Shown one piece after another: positions 5,348-6,054 of a stretch of DNA of 6,054 nucleotides. Made by a program: the position numbers and the translations under genes. This DNA is from an uncultured Selenomonadales bacterium (GTDB lineage: Bacteria; Bacillota; Negativicutes; Selenomonadales; Selenomonadaceae). The DNA lies in the NCBI GenBank assembly GCA_946543495.1, contig CAMNLS010000088.1:1-6054 (forward strand). Reading direction: 5' to 3'. How positions within the stretch are numbered: the first letter of the stretch is position 1; every line of letters starts with the position of its first letter. Under the pieces are notes generated by a model. That model had not been told where the DNA came from. It made no database searches and saw only the letters and a list, made by a program, of their open reading frames with translations.

Positions 5348-6054
5348 TTAAAGCCAAGTTGCAACGTCTAGCGCATGATAAGTAATGATAACGTCCGCGC
5401 CCGCACGTTTCATAGCCGTTAAGTTCTCAATGACGATGCGGCGTTCATCAATCCAACCGTTAGCGGCGGCGGCTTTGACCATAGCATATTCACCGCTGAC
5501 ATTGTAGACGGCAACGGGGCGATTAATCCGTTCGCGGACTTTGCTAACGATGTCAAGGTAAGCAAGCGCAGGTTTCACCATGATAATATCTGCGCCCTCA
5601 GCCAAATCAAATTCGACTTCCTTGAGAGCCTCGCGGCTGTTAGCGAAATCCATTTGATATTGTTTCCTGTCTCCGAATTGCGGCGCAGAGTCGGCGGCGT
5701 CGCGGAAAGGTCCGTAGTAAGCTGAAGCATACTTAACGGCGTAGCTCATGATTGACACGTTGATAAAATTATTTTCGTCGAGGGCGTCGCGAATCGCGGC
5801 AATTCTACCGTCCATCATATCCGACGGCGCAACAATGTCTGCACCTGCCGCCGCTTGACTGACTGCGACTTTCTGCAAAAGTTTCAAGGTCTCATCGTTA
5901 TCGACGTAATGCCCGCAGAGCTTGCCGCAATGCCCGTGACTTGTGTATTGGCAAAGACACACATCGCCGACGATAACGAGTTCGGGCACGGCTTTTTTTA
6001 TGGCGGCGATTGCGCGTTGCACGGGGCTATTCATATCCCACGCGGAAGAGCCGA
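5348..6054 (-). CDS. hemB: Porphobilinogen synthase (delta-aminolevulinic acid dehydratase), 5'-truncated by window edge
   Basis: Condenses two 5-aminolevulinate molecules to porphobilinogen in tetrapyrrole (heme, siroheme, corrinoid) synthesis; cytosolic. About 234 C-terminal residues are visible of the usual 320-330. Reading inward from the edge, GSSAWDMNSPVQRA matches the family's 'GS.AW' region. The cysteine-rich metal site DVCLCQYTSHGHCG follows, with three cysteines as in zinc-dependent enzymes. Then come VDND, GADIVAPSDMMDG, SYAVKYAS and MVKPALAYLD, whose two lysines are the Schiff-base pair, YGPFRDAA, GDRKQYQMD, YNVSGEYAMVKAA and the C-terminal AGADVIITYHALD. The stop is TAA, complement of 5348-5350. 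The Met encoded at 6032-6034 is internal, because the frame stays open and homologous to 6054; the true start lies beyond the window. It converges on pncB and shares a terminator with it. Identity is very secure. Confidence 0.97.
   Translation of the reverse strand, partial: GSSAWDMNSPVQRAIAAIKKAVPELVIVGDVCLCQYTSHGHCGKLCGHYVDNDETLKLLQKVAVSQAAAGADIVAPSDMMDGRIAAIRDALDENNFINVSIMSYAVKYASAYYGPFRDAADSAPQFGDRKQYQMDFANSREALKEVEFDLAEGADIIMVKPALAYLDIVSKVRERINRPVAVYNVSGEYAMVKAAAANGWIDERRIVIENLTAMKRAGADVIITYHALDVATWL

Noticed and set aside
5348..6034. A complete 228-residue HemB starting at the Met encoded at 6032-6034.
   Set aside because: The frame stays open to the window edge and encodes GSSAWD, which matches internal HemB sequence; the gene is cut by the window, not short.
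1..6054. CRISPR arrays, tRNA/rRNA genes, insertion sequences, toxin-antitoxin pairs or phage-defence genes.
   Set aside because: No regularly spaced repeats, cloverleaf structures, transposase motifs or defence-type domains were found on either strand.

Overview
The window holds six protein-coding genes of ordinary bacterial type. Five run rightward (positions 98 to 5274). One, hemB, runs leftward from the right edge and is cut by it. The gene set and strong GGAGG-type ribosome binding sites fit a Bacillota (Firmicutes) genome of intermediate GC. The tlyA-nadK adjacency and general look suggest a Negativicutes/Selenomonadales-like anaerobe, but that placement is from memory and is tentative.

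Layout: (1) 98-889, tlyA, an S4-domain 2'-O-methyltransferase for rRNA. (2) 890-1130, a 241-base gap with no convincing gene. It holds two back-to-back hairpins (915-938 and 939-972) and a strong palindrome with internal direct repeats (1031-1079) that looks like a dispersed intergenic repeat. (3) 1131-2021, nadK, NAD kinase. (4) About 2037-2726, a DUF554/YqgA-like membrane protein. Its best start is an ACG codon placed correctly behind a strong Shine-Dalgarno; the first ordinary start codon would remove most of the first membrane helix. (5) 2757-3728, a class I SAM-dependent methyltransferase of the type found in surface-glycan loci, with a short N-terminal 'DYY..YPEL' module and locally lower GC. 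(6) 3771-3802, an intrinsic terminator-like hairpin whose U-tract stops two bases before the Shine-Dalgarno of pncB. (7) 3817-5274, pncB, nicotinate phosphoribosyltransferase. (8) 5292-5326, a bidirectional terminator between convergent genes. (9) 5348-6054, the C-terminal two thirds of hemB, porphobilinogen synthase.

Two of the genes serve NAD(P) metabolism: pncB salvages nicotinate into the NAD pathway and nadK turns NAD into NADP. hemB belongs to tetrapyrrole synthesis on the opposite strand. The DUF554 gene and the glycan-type methyltransferase sit between the two NAD genes with no obvious functional link.

I do not see a new multi-gene system here. The points most worth checking are the ACG start, the terminator abutting the pncB ribosome binding site, the intergenic palindrome, and the isolated methyltransferase.
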